A stretch of DNA of 64,000 nucleotides from a virus, in IMG/VR virus record IMGVR_UViG_3300022602_000058, positions 1 to 64,000 of that record. One strand, 5' to 3'. Shown here piece after piece: positions 6,824 to 14,597 of this stretch. The notes below the pieces were generated by a model. It ran no database searches, was not told where the DNA came from, and was given only the letters and a program-made list of their open reading frames with translations. Position 1 is the stretch's first letter, and every line of letters starts with the position of its first letter. The translations under genes and the position numbers were made by a program.

Positions 6824-9165
6824 CATTAGGGCACTTCCGTAATAATAAATTATGGGAACAAGACTACGAGGTGTGGGATGAAAAAACCGGTACATGGATA
6901 GATTATTTTTCATCATCTTATTCTACAGACACATCGTTTCCGAACCCCCAGGATCCCGATCATCCCATTAATATCATAACTATCTATGACACCATAACAA
7001 AGAAGTTTTATTCATGGGGACTTAAACCTTATAAAGCAAAATCTGTTGATGTAACATATATTGCATGTAAGACAGAGGAAGAGCTATTGCATAAGTTTGT
7101 TACTTTCTTTAGTAAAGATTATTGCGATATCCTTTCGGGATGGAACTCAGAATTTTTTGATGTACCTTATGTTATTAATCGAGTAAGAAAAGTTTTAGGT
7201 GAAGAATCAATGCAAAAACTTTCACCAGCAGGTTCATTGCGTTCAAGAACCTTTATGGGTAAGTATGGTAGAGAACAAGTTAAATGGCATATTGAGGGAT
7301 TATCTTGTGTTGATTATCTTGATATCTATAAACGTTTCTGTCAAACTCTTCGTGAGTCTTATAAATTAGATGCGATTGGCGAAGTGGAATTACAAGAGCG
7401 TAAGATTGATTACGGTGATCAGAATTTGACTGAACTTGCTGATAATGACTGGGATACTTTTGTTGATTATAATATTCAGGACGTTAATCTTTTAGTAAGA
7501 CTAGAGCAAAAACTTCAGTATATTCAATTATTACGAATGATTGCTTATGCTGGTCTTACGACGTTTGAAGGAGCACTTGGATCACTTTCTGTTATTACCG
7601 GTCTTTGCTCTATTCGTGCACGTCTTAAGGATAAGCGTATTCCCACTTTTGTAAAGGATGTACAAGAGGGTACAAAGAATGCTGGTGCGTATGTAGCAGA
7701 TCCACAGCAAGGTTTTCAAGAGCATATAGTATCGTTGGACGCTAATAGTCTATACCCCAACACGATGATTACACTTAATCTCTCACCAGAGACAAAAGTA
7801 GGTAAGATCATTGGAAAGAATGATAAAGAAATTACTATTAAACACGTAAATGGTCAAACGTTCAATCTTACACATGAAAAGTTTGCTGCGTTTGTTAAAC
7901 AGGAGGAGATAGCAATTTCACGTGCTAAAATTCTTTTTACACAAAAGGAGAAAGGTATTATACCTGATACAATTGACTATTATTACAATAAGCGTGTAGA
8001 GGTTAAGAAGCAACTTACTAAAGCAAAGAAAAAATCGCTTACTCTTACTGAAAACACAAAAGAGTATGATAATAATCAGATCGAAATTGACCGACTAAAC
8101 ATTCGTCAGCATACTATTAAGATTTTGATGAATACAGTGTATGGATATTTTGGCAATAAACATAGTCCGTTAGGTGACGATGAACTTGCCGAATCTATTA
8201 CACTTACCGGGCAAGCTGTTATTAAAGAATCAAATCGTATTTTGACTGAATATATCAAGACAAATACCGGTCTGACCGATGAAGATCTAAAAGATAATTC
8301 ACCTATTATCTATAACGATACAGATTCAAGTTATATTTCAATTAAACATCTTGTTAAAGCGAAAAAGATCCCTGTATTTGATAAGGACGGTAATGTACAT
8401 CCTGATTATTACAAAGCTGTTGCTGATATTGAAGATCATTTGAATAATGAAATTATTAAATGGGGCAAAAGCGCGTTAGGATCAAAGGATTGTCGACTTG
8501 TGTTCAAGCGTGAAGCTATTGCTGATGTCGGGCTGTTTCTAGCAAAGAAACGTTACGTCCTGCATACACTTGACGTCGAAGGCATTCCTGGTAAGAAATT
8601 TAAGTATACAGGCGTTGAAGTTGTACGTACAACCATGCCTACACCTATTAAACCTTACGTTAAAAAAATTATTGAAACAATGCTTTTGACGAAAGACTAT
8701 AACGCCACTAATAAAGTGTTTAATGAAACATACGAAATCTTTAAGAAATTACCACTTGAAGATATTGCATTTGTAATGGGTGTGAAGGGATATGAAAAGT
8801 ATGCCAATCGTAGTAATGGATTTGAGACAGTAAAGGGAATGCCCAAACACGTTAAAGCTGCATACTATCATAATATTCTTCTTGATCGATTCGGTATTGA
8901 ACGAAAATATGAAAAGATGACATCAGGTGATAAGGTAAGATTCTTTGAAGTAAAGAAACCTAATAGCTTTGGACTATCTGTTATTGGATACAAATACTAT
9001 TACCCTAAGGAGTTTCAATCTATTTTTGAAATTGATTATGAAACAATGTTTGAAAAGATTATCTATTCTGTTATTGAACGTTTTTACGAAGCTGTAAATT
9101 GGACAGTAAAAAGACCAGGTAATGATGCGCAGATTGATCTTTTTGATTTACTTGGAATGGAATAG
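6805..9165 (+). CDS. 43B: DNA polymerase gp43, C-terminal fragment (exonuclease remainder and polymerase)
   Basis: From residue about 45 (FPNPQDPDHPINIITIYDT) this is T4 gp43-like. Exo II is GWNSEFFDVPYVINR, Exo III is DYNIQDV. Polymerase motif A is SLDANSLYPNT, motif B KILMNTVYGYFGN, motif C IYNDTDSSYI. The C-terminus QIDLFDLLG resembles the sliding-clamp binding tail of gp43. The Exo I aspartate and glutamate (DIET) are on the separate N-fragment. Proofreading would therefore need the two pieces to associate. The first 44 residues (starting MSEQEVTLGHFRNNK) are not recognisable and may come from the insertion event. The ATG at 6805 overlaps the end of the HNH gene. Confidence 0.9.
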   Translation: MSEQEVTLGHFRNNKLWEQDYEVWDEKTGTWIDYFSSSYSTDTSFPNPQDPDHPINIITIYDTITKKFYSWGLKPYKAKSVDVTYIACKTEEELLHKFVTFFSKDYCDILSGWNSEFFDVPYVINRVRKVLGEESMQKLSPAGSLRSRTFMGKYGREQVKWHIEGLSCVDYLDIYKRFCQTLRESYKLDAIGEVELQERKIDYGDQNLTELADNDWDTFVDYNIQDVNLLVRLEQKLQYIQLLRMIAYAGLTTFEGALGSLSVITGLCSIRARLKDKRIPTFVKDVQEGTKNAGAYVADPQQGFQEHIVSLDANSLYPNTMITLNLSPETKVGKIIGKNDKEITIKHVNGQTFNLTHEKFAAFVKQEEIAISRAKILFTQKEKGIIPDTIDYYYNKRVEVKKQLTKAKKKSLTLTENTKEYDNNQIEIDRLNIRQHTIKILMNTVYGYFGNKHSPLGDDELAESITLTGQAVIKESNRILTEYIKTNTGLTDEDLKDNSPIIYNDTDSSYISIKHLVKAKKIPVFDKDGNVHPDYYKAVADIEDHLNNEIIKWGKSALGSKDCRLVFKREAIADVGLFLAKKRYVLHTLDVEGIPGKKFKYTGVEVVRTTMPTPIKPYVKKIIETMLLTKDYNATNKVFNETYEIFKKLPLEDIAFVMGVKGYEKYANRSNGFETVKGMPKHVKAAYYHNILLDRFGIERKYEKMTSGDKVRFFEVKKPNSFGLSVIGYKYYYPKEFQSIFEIDYETMFEKIIYSVIERFYEAVNWTVKRPGNDAQIDLFDLLGME

Positions 9166-9193
9166 TTGATTTTAATTAAAGATATAATAATAT
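9166..9193 (+). promoter_or_regulatory. Sigma70-like promoter
   Basis: TTGATT, 16-base spacer, TAATAT (9188-9193). A TATAAT also occurs at 9183-9188 but at a poor spacing. The ATG at 9203 would be near +4. The dUTPase promoter has nearly the same sequence arrangement. Confidence 0.45.
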
Positions 9194-9202
9194 ATTAAAG
9201 AT

Positions 9203-9559
9203 ATGAGCGAAACAAAACTTATTACATTCATTGATCACATCGGCCGCACTATTATTGGTGAGTCCGTTGGTGATGTAGACAGCGGCGCTTCTTTCCTTGT
9301 AAAGAATCCTGCCATCATCCATGTTCAGCCTACCCAGCAGGGTCAGCTTAACGTACAAACAATTCCTCTCTACTTCCGTGAGTTTGTTGGAGAGAAATCA
9401 AAAGAGAATGGTACGACTTGGAAGTATCATTATGCTAATGTCGTTTTTGGTGTTGATGTTGATAACGACCCACGCCTTATTGATCAGTACAGTAAACTCT
9501 TTGCGGCACCTGCCGAGGTAGCCAACGACCCTCAGGTTGTAAAGCTTTTTGATGAGTAA
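9203..9559 (+). CDS. Conserved hypothetical protein, small beta-rich
   Basis: A 118-residue protein not assigned to a family with certainty. The first half alternates short hydrophobic strands (LITFIDHIGRTIIGE, FLVKNPAIIHVQ, QTIPLYFREFV) and could be a small Sm/SH3-like barrel. The second half ends in an acidic helix. It stands alone between gene 43 and uvsX with its own promoter and a strong terminator. Its coding uses more GC-ending codons than its neighbours, which suggests high expression. Abundant small regulatory or DNA/RNA-binding proteins in T4-like phages look like this, but that role is inference only. Confidence 0.6.
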   Translation: MSETKLITFIDHIGRTIIGESVGDVDSGASFLVKNPAIIHVQPTQQGQLNVQTIPLYFREFVGEKSKENGTTWKYHYANVVFGVDVDNDPRLIDQYSKLFAAPAEVANDPQVVKLFDE

Positions 9560-9593
9560 TATATCGTAATCTGCTCTCAAGAAACCAGATTAA

Positions 9594-9621
9594 ATACCCG
9601 ACTTCGGTCGGGTATTTTTTT
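9594..9621 (+). terminator. Rho-independent terminator with TTCG tetraloop
   Basis: Nine-base-pair stem ATACCCGAC / GTCGGGTAT (9594-9602 with 9607-9615), loop TTCG, followed by a run of T to 9621. It closes the 9203-9559 gene and lies directly before the uvsX promoter. Confidence 0.93.
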
Positions 9622-9623
9622 GC

Positions 9624-9651
9624 TTGAATTTATAATCTGGTGTGGTATAAT
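9624..9651 (+). promoter_or_regulatory. Sigma70-like promoter of uvsX
   Basis: TTGAAT, 16-base spacer, TATAAT (9646-9651). The uvsX ATG at 9659 would be about +2, so the mRNA is nearly leaderless. The boxes and spacing are identical to the promoter at 13164-13191. Confidence 0.75.
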
Positions 9652-9658
9652 AGGTGAT

Positions 9659-10789
9659 ATGGATAAAGATTTACTTAAAACCCTTTCTATTATTGATGAG
9701 CATAATTCTGATGCTTGTTTTTTGTCTGAAAATGCTCTTTCGAATTTTACTGAGTGTTATGATACTGGTTGTTATGCTCTTAATGCTATTCTTACCGGTG
9801 ATTTGAGAAATGGTGGTGTACCGCAGGGTCGTATTATTGGTTTTAGTGGTGAGTCTGGTACTGGTAAGACTCTTATTACTGGTAAGATTCTTGCTAATGC
9901 TCAGAAGAAAGGTGTTGTACCAGTTATCTTTGATTCTGAAATTGCAGTGGATAAGAATTCTGTTCGCGGTGTTGGTCTTGATCCAGAGAAAGTTAAGTAC
10001 GTACCGATTGATACTATTGAAAAGTGTCGTAACCAGGTTGGTGCCTTACTTGATAAGGTTATTGCAAATAACCAACATGGTAAGATTATTATCTGTATTG
10101 ATAGTTTGGGTAATCTTGCGTCACAGAAAGAGCTCGATGATGCGCTTAAGGATAAGTCAGCTACCGATATGGGTATGCGTGCTAAGGCTCTTAAGTCTAT
10201 GCTTCGTACCTTGACCTATAAGGCTGCTAAGGCTCAGGTATCAATTATCTTTGTTAATCATACATACTCTGATCCTGCTGCTATGTATCCATCTTTGATT
10301 AAGTCACAAGCTGGTGGCTCAGGCCCGGTTTATATGGCAAGTATACTTGTTCAGCTTGCTAAGAGAAATGAAAAGGCTGGAGAAGGCGAGTTTGGTAATA
10401 TTGAGGATAATAAATTATCTGAAGCTAACAAATATAGTGGTGTAACTCTTCGCGCACTTACAGCGAAGAATCGATTTATTCCTCAATTCCTTGAAATTGA
10501 GATGTATCTATCATTTAAGTCAGGACTAAACAAATACAGTGGCTTGCTTGCCATGGCCACAGCAAGAGGTATTGTAGAGCAGAACGGGTCGACTTATACT
10601 GTAGGTATTGATGGCGGTAAATATAAGAAGGGTGATAAGCTTGGTTATGCGAAGAACTTTACCAAGGACCCATCTTTTTATGAGGATTTTATTATTCCAG
10701 CTTTAGATGAAGCTTTGAAAAAGGATTACCGCTATCATCAAGCTGCTGATGATATTGTTGATAATGTTGTTGAACAGGACGCTGAATAA
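9659..10789 (+). CDS. uvsX: RecA-like recombinase UvsX
   Basis: RecA/UvsX-family strand-exchange protein. Walker A GESGTGKT is at residues 64-71. Walker B lies in KIIICIDSLGNLASQ, and VSIIFVNHTYSD and KSQAGGSGPVY correspond to the L1/L2 DNA-binding region. A C-terminal acidic tail ends QDAE. Length 376 residues versus 391 in T4. The start is taken at ATG 9659 because it follows the promoter by seven bases; an in-frame upstream TTG at 9620 lies inside the terminator T-run. Its stop TAATG overlaps a 20-codon remnant ORF. Confidence 0.93.
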   Translation: MDKDLLKTLSIIDEHNSDACFLSENALSNFTECYDTGCYALNAILTGDLRNGGVPQGRIIGFSGESGTGKTLITGKILANAQKKGVVPVIFDSEIAVDKNSVRGVGLDPEKVKYVPIDTIEKCRNQVGALLDKVIANNQHGKIIICIDSLGNLASQKELDDALKDKSATDMGMRAKALKSMLRTLTYKAAKAQVSIIFVNHTYSDPAAMYPSLIKSQAGGSGPVYMASILVQLAKRNEKAGEGEFGNIEDNKLSEANKYSGVTLRALTAKNRFIPQFLEIEMYLSFKSGLNKYSGLLAMATARGIVEQNGSTYTVGIDGGKYKKGDKLGYAKNFTKDPSFYEDFIIPALDEALKKDYRYHQAADDIVDNVVEQDAE

Positions 10790-10851
10790 TGAGTAAAGTT
10801 GTTGTACCAGTTTCCGGTGGGATAGGTAATAGTATTGACAATACTAATTAA
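10789..10851 (+). pseudogene. Truncated start of a PP-loop ATPase (QueC-like) gene
   Basis: A 20-codon ORF coupled to uvsX by TAATG. It begins MSKVVVPVSGGIG, the typical N-terminus of an ATP-pyrophosphatase of the QueC/asparagine-synthase type (SGGxDS), then diverges and stops after SIDNTN. The GIY-YIG endonuclease gene ends on the opposite strand at 10844, inside this ORF. An intact queC with the same motif starts at 11547. The simplest reading is that a homing endonuclease landed in the PP-loop of an ancestral gene and only its first codons remain. It is too short to be functional. Confidence 0.55.
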
Positions 10852-11479
10852 CCATCTCAAACCCTTTTTCTCTACCTTGCTTGAGCTTTCCTTTACGTTT
10901 TAAGAACCCTACATCAAAGCCAAATAAATTAAAGAATTCTCTGTTATTCTTAATATTTACAATTTTTCCACATGGCAACTTAACACAAAACGGTCGACTC
11001 TTTATATCACTTAGCTTTGATTTAACATCTGCACGGAAAGAAGGGTTGTCCTTTTTTAATCTTTGACTCTTTGCTTCGCTCACACCTGGCAGGTTGTTGA
11101 GATTATTGATCTTCATCTTTTCTGACATTAATCTTCTTCTCTCCTTCGACCATATTTTTTTCTTTTGCTCGTCAGTGTATTTGAATCGTAACCCGGTTGT
11201 GTCAAAATCTTCTGTTTGAATATGCATATTATACCAATCATTTGATAGCTTAACATTCCATAGCTTTTGATAATAAATTTCTCTTTTATTAAGATCAGCT
11301 GCATTTAGGCAATATTCGATAATATCTTTTTTAAAATTGTCTATCCCTAAAATCTTTATATCATTTTTTAGCCATTTCGAGCTACCGAAATAGTTTTCAT
11401 GCCCTTTATCAACCTTCTTTTTACCTATATAACGCTTGCCTGTTACGATATTCGTTGTAATGTAGATATAACCAAACAT
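10844..11479 (-). CDS. GIY-YIG homing endonuclease
   Basis: GIY-YIG nuclease domain at the N-terminus: GYIYITTNIVTGKRYIGKK carries both the YIY and YIG tripeptides, followed by KDIIEYC and a catalytic-Glu candidate in LNKREIYYQ. The middle is a basic helical DNA-binding region, and PFCVKLPCGKIVNIKNNREF at the end looks like a NUMOD-type recognition module. The 211-residue length is normal for Seg-like free-standing enzymes. It sits on the strand opposite its neighbours between uvsX and queC, with its own late promoter. Confidence 0.85.
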   Translation of the reverse strand: MFGYIYITTNIVTGKRYIGKKKVDKGHENYFGSSKWLKNDIKILGIDNFKKDIIEYCLNAADLNKREIYYQKLWNVKLSNDWYNMHIQTEDFDTTGLRFKYTDEQKKKIWSKERRRLMSEKMKINNLNNLPGVSEAKSQRLKKDNPSFRADVKSKLSDIKSRPFCVKLPCGKIVNIKNNREFFNLFGFDVGFLKRKGKLKQGREKGFEMVN

Positions 11480-11484
11480 GCAAA

Positions 11485-11490
11485 TATTTA
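11485..11490 (-). promoter_or_regulatory. Late promoter box of the GIY-YIG gene
   Basis: TAAATA on the minus strand (context CATAAATA), exactly five bases before the ATG at 11479. Confidence 0.65.
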
Positions 11491-11511
11491 TGGGATGGGT
11501 GTACGGAGTAA

Positions 11512-11539
11512 TTGATTTTTAATGAAAATATAATATAAT
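11512..11539 (+). promoter_or_regulatory. Sigma70-like promoter of queC
   Basis: TTGATT, 16-base spacer, TATAAT (11534-11539). The ATG at 11547 would be about +2. Confidence 0.7.
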
Positions 11540-11546
11540 CTTTAAT

Positions 11547-12248
11547 ATGCGCAAAAAGTCCGTTATTTTAAGTTTTAGTGGTGGAGCAGACTCAACAATT
11601 CTATTACACCTAGCTGCAAAACAATTTGAGAATGTACATGCTGTGTCTTTTGATTACGGTCAAAGACATAAAAGAGAATTACTCTGCGCGGAACAACAAC
11701 TATCATCGATACCTAATCTTATACAGTATAATATACTAACTCTACCGTTTATTAAGCAGTACAAAACATCAGCACTAACAAATAACGATATTAATGTACC
11801 AAAGACACAACATGTTATGGGTGATCCACAAACGTCTGCTTATATTCCTAATCGTAATATGACATTTCTTTCAATATTAATAGGTATAGCTGAGGACAGA
11901 GATATCGATACAGTGTGGTATGGAGCTGCGCAAGCAGACAGCGTGGCAGGATTTTACGACGGGTCTCCGGAATTCCTTACAGCTATTAATAACGTAGCTG
12001 CTCTTAATAGACGAAACAAAATTAGAGTTGAAGCGCCTCTTATTGATAAATCCAAAAAAGAAATTATTGAAATGGGGTTAGAGCTTGGAGTTGACTTTAG
12101 CCGTACTTGGACCTGTTACGAAGGTCTCGATCAAGCATGTGGCGAATGTACAGCGTGTTCCCTGAGATTACAGGGATTTATCCAAGCAAAGGTTAAAGAT
12201 CCGTTAGCTTATTCAAAGGATATACCTTGGGATAAATTATTGGCTTAG
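11547..12248 (+). CDS. queC: 7-cyano-7-deazaguanine (preQ0) synthase QueC
   Basis: PP-loop ATPase with SGGADST at residues 11-17. The QueC zinc cluster is near the C-terminus in the form CYEGLDQACGECTACSLR, with four Cys. Length 233 residues, normal for the family. QueC converts 7-carboxy-7-deazaguanine to preQ0 using ATP and ammonia. In phages, preQ0-pathway genes are known to serve 7-deazaguanine modification of DNA, which protects against restriction. FolE, QueD, QueE and a DpdA-like transglycosylase are not in this window, so the pathway must be completed elsewhere or by the host. A class II amidotransferase nearby could supply ammonia. Confidence 0.9.
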   Translation: MRKKSVILSFSGGADSTILLHLAAKQFENVHAVSFDYGQRHKRELLCAEQQLSSIPNLIQYNILTLPFIKQYKTSALTNNDINVPKTQHVMGDPQTSAYIPNRNMTFLSILIGIAEDRDIDTVWYGAAQADSVAGFYDGSPEFLTAINNVAALNRRNKIRVEAPLIDKSKKEIIEMGLELGVDFSRTWTCYEGLDQACGECTACSLRLQGFIQAKVKDPLAYSKDIPWDKLLA

Positions 12249-13159
12249 CCGAAGTCAACACCGTGGCGACCACCTTCACCGCCAAAGGCTTGACGAGCTG
12301 TTGTTGGTCGACCACCAACGCCAAATTCACGGGCTGCGTATTCTTCAGGCTCTGCTGTTACGAGAGATAAATCACCCTTATCAGCGAATTCTTCGGCTTT
12401 GTCTCCTAGCTCGATAATATTACCTCTTTTTGATAGAACTTTAGCTGCTACTAATTTACTGATAATTCCACGAGCACGACCTGTAGCACGTGCATCACTT
12501 ATTTCTGAATCCTTTTGAACAATATGTTGCTTAAGTGAAGCAATAAGTTCATTCTCATGAACACCTTCACCAGCTTGTTCAACAGCTGACTGCATTAACG
12601 TATTTGTCTCTCTATCTTCAACAGCACTTTCAGGCTCTGTTGTTGCAGCACCATGTTGAGCAGGAGCTGCTTTGAGCTCTTGACCAGATTGCTCGTCGTT
12701 ATTTTCGATCGAATCGACAACAGCGTCTTCAACATCCTTATGATCAACGTCTTCACCCTCAGCGGCTTTATCGTTAAGGAATTTTACAGCCGGGGCTACA
12801 GCATTCTTAATAATACGTGCTGTATAACCTGCACGAGCTTTTGGATAACCAAGATGAACAAGCTCACTATGAATTGCATTCTGAAGACTATTCAATTGAT
12901 CTTTCTCTGAACCTTCAGCATCAAAACGTCCACCAGGAAATAAAGCATCAAAAACTGGCTTAACGATCATGTCAACAACTTCATCAGCAGATTTACCAGT
13001 CTTTTTAATTAAGTCAGCGAAAAGGTATGTATCGCCAGCACGTCCTGTAACAGCTTGCTTTGTTGCTGCAGCAAACGGCTCGTATTCAGCACCGATCGGC
13101 GCTTCTTTAATAAGGCTCTTACGATATGCTTCAAAAATTAAATTGGAATCTTTATTCAT
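12245..13159 (-). CDS. Probable internal virion protein with prohead-protease sites
   Basis: A 304-residue protein without a recognised family. The N-terminus contains IFEAYRKSLIKEAPIG, with two good matches to the T4 gp21 protease consensus (hydrophobic-X-Glu then Ala): IFE|A and IKE|A. The middle is helical, then a low-complexity, acidic and Ala-rich stretch. The C-terminal third (ARGIISKLVAAKVLSKRGN) resembles a small winged-helix. The end is Gly-rich. It is transcribed from its own late promoter against the replication genes around it. A head-packaged or head-core protein is my inference. It overlaps the end of queC by four bases on the opposite strand. Confidence 0.65.
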   Translation of the reverse strand: MNKDSNLIFEAYRKSLIKEAPIGAEYEPFAAATKQAVTGRAGDTYLFADLIKKTGKSADEVVDMIVKPVFDALFPGGRFDAEGSEKDQLNSLQNAIHSELVHLGYPKARAGYTARIIKNAVAPAVKFLNDKAAEGEDVDHKDVEDAVVDSIENNDEQSGQELKAAPAQHGAATTEPESAVEDRETNTLMQSAVEQAGEGVHENELIASLKQHIVQKDSEISDARATGRARGIISKLVAAKVLSKRGNIIELGDKAEEFADKGDLSLVTAEPEEYAAREFGVGGRPTTARQAFGGEGGRHGVDFG

Positions 13160-13163
13160 AGTC

Positions 13164-13191
13164 TTGAATTATTTATTCTTGAGGGTATAAT
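13164..13191 (+). promoter_or_regulatory. Sigma70-like promoter of the amidotransferase gene
   Basis: TTGAAT, 16-base spacer, TATAAT (13186-13191). The ATG at 13201 would be about +4. It overlaps the divergent late box at 13170-13175. Confidence 0.7.
13170..13175 (-). promoter_or_regulatory. Late promoter box
   Basis: TAAATA on the minus strand, ten bases before the ATG at 13159. It is embedded in the spacer of the divergent sigma70-like promoter, so early and late polymerase would compete here. Confidence 0.5.
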
Positions 13192-13200
13192 ATATTCATA

Positions 13201-13884
13201 ATGTGTGGAATATTCGCAGCTTCAGACTTTAACAAATATATGAAGCTTTATAATAAAAATAAAGAAAGAGGAAACTTTGCTTATGGAGCGTTATTTTTAA
13301 GCTATTCATATGATGCTACTATGAAAGTTGAAGGCACGGTTGAATTATCTAAAAATATGCTAGTTAACAACTACGATGTTGCTATGAAGCCATCGGAATT
13401 TTATTATTTTATGGGACACACCCAAGCTCCCACTAGTTCAAAACGTATATTTGATGAAAATACATCACATCCCTTTTGTTGCGGTGATTGGGTTGTAGCA
13501 CATAATGGTGTACTAACTAACGATAAGAAGCTTAAAAATAGAGTTGAGAAACCGGAAAATTATAATGAGGTCGATACATCTGTAATACCCGCTCTACTTG
13601 ATCAGTATTCTGATGAAATAGAGAATGAAGTTAGCTTAATTTGTGAGGTCCTATCAAAGCTTGAAGGTACATTTGGTCTTTGGATTTATAATAAATTATC
13701 ACACAATATATATTTTGCCCGTTCAGGTAGTACTCTATATGCTAATTTAGTTGAAAATACTATATCGTCTTTACCTGATGATAACATGGAATCCCTTGAA
13801 GAAGGTGTTCTTTATCTTGTAACGCCTGAAGGCTTAACTTCAGTAGGGGGCTTCACTAAAAACTCTCCATTTTTTATTATATGA
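13201..13884 (+). CDS. Class II glutamine amidotransferase domain protein
   Basis: The protein starts MCGIFA, so Cys2 becomes the N-terminal nucleophile after Met removal, as in GlmS, PurF and asparagine synthase. GHTQAPTS and WVVAHNGVLTN are the conserved glutamine-site motifs, and LEGTFGLWIYN and YFARSGSTLY complete the fold. It has only the glutaminase domain (227 residues) and no synthetase partner domain. It could deliver ammonia to the nearby QueC: fused amidotransferase-QueC proteins have been reported in phages with 7-deazaguanine DNA. That pairing is inference. The stop overlaps the next ATG (ATGA). Confidence 0.85.
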   Translation: MCGIFAASDFNKYMKLYNKNKERGNFAYGALFLSYSYDATMKVEGTVELSKNMLVNNYDVAMKPSEFYYFMGHTQAPTSSKRIFDENTSHPFCCGDWVVAHNGVLTNDKKLKNRVEKPENYNEVDTSVIPALLDQYSDEIENEVSLICEVLSKLEGTFGLWIYNKLSHNIYFARSGSTLYANLVENTISSLPDDNMESLEEGVLYLVTPEGLTSVGGFTKNSPFFII

Positions 13885-14570
13885 CATTTGCAATATTTTC
13901 CTGTACTCAACAATCTGATTATAAACAAACTCTACTTTATAAAAGTATTGCAAAGATTGAACGTGAGACAAATTTTGTTTTATTAGATAAGTTATTCTTC
14001 GCAACGCAAAATAAAAAAGGGTTAAGTGAAGCCTATAATAAATTCCTTTTTGATAATCCAATCTATGATATGGTTGTTTTTATACATGATGATATGTGGA
14101 TAGATGACGCAGGGTTCATTACAAAGCTTAAAGAAAATCATACAAAATACGATATCATCGGTCTTGCCGGTGGTTTAAATCCTGTTCTTAAAGCACCTGC
14201 TCTATGGCATATAATGTGTGGTGGATTTCAAGGCGGTAATCTACGAGGGTTTGCCGGTCATTATCTTCCTGATGGCATTACAACAAGTATTACAAACTTT
14301 GGACCATCTCCAGCTCGAGTTGCTATAATCGATGGAGCGTTTATGTCTATAAATGTTAAAACTGTAACAGCAGCTAAGTGGAAATTTAACAAAAATTATA
14401 CTTTCCATCACTATGATATTTCAAGCTGTATTGATGCGAATAAACTTAAGCTTAAAATCGGCGTTGTACCTATCTTAACTTATCACAACTCTCCAGGATT
14501 AATGGATATCAATGATAAAACATTTACAGAAAACCAAGCAAAGTTTTTAGCAGAGTATGCTAGCTATTAA
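13881..14570 (+). CDS. Glycosyltransferase-like protein, GT2-type
   Basis: The sequence has a GT-A type pattern. VVFIHDDMWIDD is the DxD-like metal and nucleotide site, IIDGAFMSINV is the acceptor-side IDG motif and TFHHYDISSC is the downstream His/Asp segment. This resembles the small phage glycosyltransferase family often annotated Glyco_tranf_2_5. Length 229 residues. The donor and acceptor are unknown. It overlaps the amidotransferase by four bases, so the two are probably translated together, perhaps linking both to nucleotide or DNA modification. Confidence 0.7.
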   Translation: MTFAIFSCTQQSDYKQTLLYKSIAKIERETNFVLLDKLFFATQNKKGLSEAYNKFLFDNPIYDMVVFIHDDMWIDDAGFITKLKENHTKYDIIGLAGGLNPVLKAPALWHIMCGGFQGGNLRGFAGHYLPDGITTSITNFGPSPARVAIIDGAFMSINVKTVTAAKWKFNKNYTFHHYDISSCIDANKLKLKIGVVPILTYHNSPGLMDINDKTFTENQAKFLAEYASY

Positions 14571-14597
14571 TATCACTAGCTAGTATTATAGATAGGA

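Noticed and set aside
5589-6830. Gene 43 interrupted by a second split intein
   Set aside because: Neither the N-fragment end (DCHNVKDSKKIKIRKK) nor the C-fragment start (MSEQEVTLGHF) shows intein blocks A, B, F or G, and no Cys/Ser/Thr sits at a plausible splice point.
5930-6830. Group I intron carrying the HNH gene in gene 43
   Set aside because: I could not recognise P3/P7 core elements or a U|...G| splice pair, and the HNH ORF plus promoter fills nearly all the space between the polymerase ORFs. It is not fully excluded without cDNA.
9594-9600. TAAATA-like bases at 9591-9596
   Set aside because: They belong to the stem of the rho-independent terminator and no start codon follows at the usual distance.
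9810-10214. 134-residue plus-strand ORF inside uvsX
   Set aside because: Val/Leu/Arg-rich translation of the recombinase gene in another frame; no independent start signal.
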